Assembly (NCBI GenBank): GCA_012964435.1
Contig: DTTX01000034.1
Span: forward strand, 62,001 to 126,000
DNA: 64,000 nucleotides
Direction: 5' to 3'
Source: Mesonia sp.
GTDB lineage: Bacteria > Bacteroidota > Bacteroidia > Flavobacteriales > Flavobacteriaceae
Position numbers and translations under genes: made by a program. The notes under the pieces were generated by a model. It saw only the letters and a list, made by a program, of their open reading frames with translations. It made no database searches and was not told the DNA's origin. Below are positions 61,759 to 64,000 of this stretch, piece by piece (position 1 is the first letter of the stretch; every line of letters starts with the position of its first letter).

Positions 61759-62523
61759 ATGAAAAAATTCTCCTTTTTTCTATCGATTTGTTGCATCGTA
61801 AGTCTAATTGCCTGTAAAGAACAAGCTTTACAAGTTTCTAAAATTGAAGGGAAAGAAATCAACATCAACGATTCTATTTCTTCTAATAAAGACTTAGATG
61901 AATTTATTGCGCCTTACGCAGAACATATTGAAGAAGAAATGAGCGCTACGTTAGCTTACGCGCCAAAATCACTTTCTAAAACCGATAGTAAATACAATAC
62001 AGCGATCGGAAATATGGAGGCCGATGCCGTGCTAGAAATGCTGCAACCGTTTTTCGTTACGCGTATGCAAGATAGTATTGACGGAGTTTTACTGAATTAT
62101 GGCGGAATACGATCGACCATTAACCAAGGAAATATAACTACCAAAACCGGTTATAATATCATGCCTTTTGAAAATCAAGCGGTCGTGGTTAAACTTTCTG
62201 CGGAAGCGATGCAAGAATTATTCAATTATTTAGCTGAAAATCAAGCTGCGCATCCTATTAGCGGAATGCAACTTATTTTAAATCCTAACGGAAGCATTAA
62301 CAAAGCCAACATTCAAAACAAAAAATTAGAAAACGGAAAGTTTTACTATATCGCCACCAACGATTACCTAAAAAACGGCGGCGATCATATGGATTTTTTC
62401 GCTAAGAATGATACGGTAATCACGATGAATTACAAGCTAAGAAACCTATTTATCGATTATTTTAAAAAGAAAGACACCATCGCGCCGGTAAGAGATGAAC
62501 GTTTTATAAAATTAGAAGAGTAA
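61759..62523 (+). CDS. 5'-nucleotidase C-terminal domain lipoprotein
   Basis: A 254-residue lipoprotein (VSLIAC, Cys19) that contains only the substrate-binding C-terminal domain of UshA-type 5'-nucleotidases: NTAIGNMEADAVLEML, GVLLNYGGIRSTINQGNITT, YNIMPFENQAVVVKLS and FYYIATNDYLKNGGDHMDFF. The metallophosphatase half is encoded by the next gene, 1 base away, so the enzyme is split and in inverted order (C-half first). The frame also has a TTG at 61753; the ATG at 61759 is preferred. Confidence 0.92.
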   Translation: MKKFSFFLSICCIVSLIACKEQALQVSKIEGKEININDSISSNKDLDEFIAPYAEHIEEEMSATLAYAPKSLSKTDSKYNTAIGNMEADAVLEMLQPFFVTRMQDSIDGVLLNYGGIRSTINQGNITTKTGYNIMPFENQAVVVKLSAEAMQELFNYLAENQAAHPISGMQLILNPNGSINKANIQNKKLENGKFYYIATNDYLKNGGDHMDFFAKNDTVITMNYKLRNLFIDYFKKKDTIAPVRDERFIKLEE

Positions 62524-62524
62524 G

Positions 62525-63436
62525 ATGAAAAGAAAAACCTTTATACAACAAACAACAGCAGCCGGAGTTTTCACAGGAATCGGTGGTTTAGGCTTGCTTA
62601 CTTCTTCATTTAAAAGTCCGGTAAAACATATTACGATTTTGCACACCAACGATGTGCACAGCCATATTGAAACTTTCCCTGCAGATGATGCTAAATTCCC
62701 GAATCAAGGCGGAGTTTCACGACGCTACACACTTATTGAAGCGATTCGTAAAGAAAACCCAAATACACTTTTATTAGATGCAGGTGATATTTTTCAAGGG
62801 ACTCCTTTTTTCAACTTTTATGGTGGCGAATTAGAGTTTAAACTCATGAGCAAGCTTAAGTATGATGCTGCTACTTTAGGAAATCACGATTTCGACAATG
62901 GTATCGATGGTTTTTATGCACAATTACCGCACGCCGATTTTAGCTTTATTAATTCTAATTATGATTTTTCAAATACTCTGATCGACGGAAAAGTAAAAGA
63001 TCATCAGATTTTCATGAAAGACGGAGTAAAAATTGGAGTTTTTGGATTAGGGATCGAACTCGACGGACTCGTAAGTAAAAACAACTACAAAGAAACCAAA
63101 TACCTGAACCCGGTAGAAATCGCTCAAGAAATGACCAAAAAGCTAAAACAGCAAGAAAAATGCGATTTAGTGATCTGTCTTTCTCATTTGGGTTACCATT
63201 ACGAAACCGATAAAATTGACGATCTAAAACTTGCTGCAAAAACAAAAGATATCGATTTGATTATCGGTGGCCATACGCATACTTTTTTACCAAAACCTAC
63301 AGTTACCACGAATATAGAAGGCAAAAAAGTCTTAGTAAACCAAACCGGTTGGGCAGGTGTTAACTTGGGACGTATCGATTTTTATTTAGATGAAGCAAAT
63401 AATGTTTCTGCCGACGGTGTAGCCATTGAAGTTTAG
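62525..63436 (+). CDS. 5'-nucleotidase metallophosphatase domain protein
   Basis: A 303-residue calcineurin-like phosphoesterase matching the N-terminal domain of UshA/5'-nucleotidases. The di-metal site motifs are ITILHTNDVHSHIE (Asp43, His45), LLDAGDIFQGTPFF, ATLGNHDFDNG, VICLSHLGYHYE and LIIGGHTHTFLP. The N-terminus KRKTFIQQTTAAGVFTGIGG resembles a Tat-type signal (K-R-K-x-F). It lacks the nucleoside-binding C-terminal domain, which is encoded by the upstream gene. The two products presumably act together in the periplasm. Confidence 0.92.
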   Translation: MKRKTFIQQTTAAGVFTGIGGLGLLTSSFKSPVKHITILHTNDVHSHIETFPADDAKFPNQGGVSRRYTLIEAIRKENPNTLLLDAGDIFQGTPFFNFYGGELEFKLMSKLKYDAATLGNHDFDNGIDGFYAQLPHADFSFINSNYDFSNTLIDGKVKDHQIFMKDGVKIGVFGLGIELDGLVSKNNYKETKYLNPVEIAQEMTKKLKQQEKCDLVICLSHLGYHYETDKIDDLKLAAKTKDIDLIIGGHTHTFLPKPTVTTNIEGKKVLVNQTGWAGVNLGRIDFYLDEANNVSADGVAIEV

Positions 63437-63528
63437 TAATTAAATTGGTAGCATAGGTTTCAGATTGCAAAATGTTTTCTTCAATTAAAATTAAACATCT
63501 ATAAGCTATATCTCTTATTATCAAAAGT

Positions 63529-64000
63529 TTAATATAATTCAACTAATTGAATTTCCTCGCTAGAAATTCTTTTAAATGTTCCAATCACGAAGTCTTGGCT
63601 TTGTAGTGTTGTCTCTAATTCATTGCAAAGATTATTACAATCAACATCTATTTGATTTAGCAATTTTAATCCAGATTCAGTCGTTAAAAAGTTTTCTCCG
63701 TTTATTTTTAAATCTATATCAAAAAGAGTTTCATCATCTACTTCTTGAGTTGACTCAACTTCTAAAAGCGTGTATTTTATGGAACTTCCATCCGCTAGTG
63801 GATTACTTATTGGTTCTGCCTTAACAGTTAAATTATAGATAGTGCCAGGTTCGTAATCAAATCCTTCAATATCGGAGTAGAATTTAGTCCAAGTATTCGT
63901 TTCAATTTCATCTCCTTCTTGAACAAGTAAAGTCAAAACTGGACCTTCAGCTATACCGGTATTTTGAAAATGATTAATTCTCATTTCAATAGTTTGAGAC
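63529..64000 (-). CDS. DUF4377 domain protein, 5' end cut by window
   Basis: The minus-strand frame is open to the last base of the window, so the true start lies outside it. The visible 156 or so residues match DUF4377: GPVLTLLVQEGDEIETNTWT, FYSDIEGFDYEPGTIYNLTV and LADGSSIKYTLLEV. After that the protein continues with a second beta-rich part that has a close Cys pair (DVDCNNLCNELE). DUF4377 is often found in secreted or lipoprotein META/heat-shock HslJ-like proteins. An internal Met (63984) is present but is preceded by in-frame codons reading SQTIE, so it is probably not the start. Confidence 0.72.
   Translation of the reverse strand, partial: SQTIEMRINHFQNTGIAEGPVLTLLVQEGDEIETNTWTKFYSDIEGFDYEPGTIYNLTVKAEPISNPLADGSSIKYTLLEVESTQEVDDETLFDIDLKINGENFLTTESGLKLLNQIDVDCNNLCNELETTLQSQDFVIGTFKRISSEEIQLVELY

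Overview
This is a 64 kb stretch of chromosome from a member of the Bacteroidota, almost certainly a Flavobacteriaceae. The sequence is AT-rich and most genes lack a Shine-Dalgarno sequence. Promoter-like TTG-N18-TAnnTTTG elements precede some operons. Lipoproteins and DUF families typical of Flavobacteriia are frequent, and two giant proteins end in type IX secretion (T9SS) sorting domains. A GldI homologue and small GldL-like membrane proteins fit the same lineage. The genus cannot be fixed from the sequence alone. Coding density is very high and no intergenic gap exceeds 300 bases. I saw no rRNA, tRNA, CRISPR array, prophage or insertion sequence.

Layout. 0-3.6 kb: methylmalonyl-CoA mutase large subunit, two tiny paralogous membrane proteins, and a 2,4-dienoyl-CoA reductase (odd-chain and unsaturated acyl-CoA catabolism). 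3.7-8.9 kb: parA-parB-DUF5683-dapB-lepB-wbqC-like, tightly packed. 8.9-16.3 kb: a propeller lipoprotein, then a leftward cluster of TPR protein, ribH, a small membrane protein, mutL, two rhomboid proteases and a membrane-anchored EEP hydrolase. 16.4-24.7 kb: recF, a lipocalin-like lipoprotein and a DciA-like protein; ndk; nrnA-gldI-PPIase; CsbD; a phytase-like esterase; a histidine phosphatase; and a striking secreted protein made of 11 half-repeats. 24.8-39.3 kb: smpB, DUF5686 outer-membrane protein, EEP hydrolase, acetolactate decarboxylase-like lipoprotein, pcm, a MORN protein, oxidoreductases, DUF1015, a PLP-binding protein, a DEDDh/GIY-YIG nuclease, a K+ channel with a zinc ribbon, and miaA. 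39.3-44.2 kb: an HK-RR pair and coaE, ybbR-like and glycosyltransferase genes. 44.3-52.1 kb: two very large T9SS-exported fibronectin III proteins, one starting with a cupredoxin domain. 52.3-59.6 kb: fabI, recN, then a housekeeping group (dapA, bamD, rpoZ, coaBC, DUF4835). 59.7-64 kb: an M61 peptidase, a 5'-nucleotidase split over two genes, and a truncated DUF4377 gene.

Most of the window is conserved core genome. I did not find a convincing new multi-gene system. The least explained items are: the 44-residue repeat protein at 23.9 kb; the cupredoxin-Fn3-T9SS fusion at 47.3-52.1 kb; a family of short intergenic palindromes with a constant CTTGA loop and covarying stems; the two GldL-like mini-proteins; and a MutL whose endonuclease motifs are degenerate.
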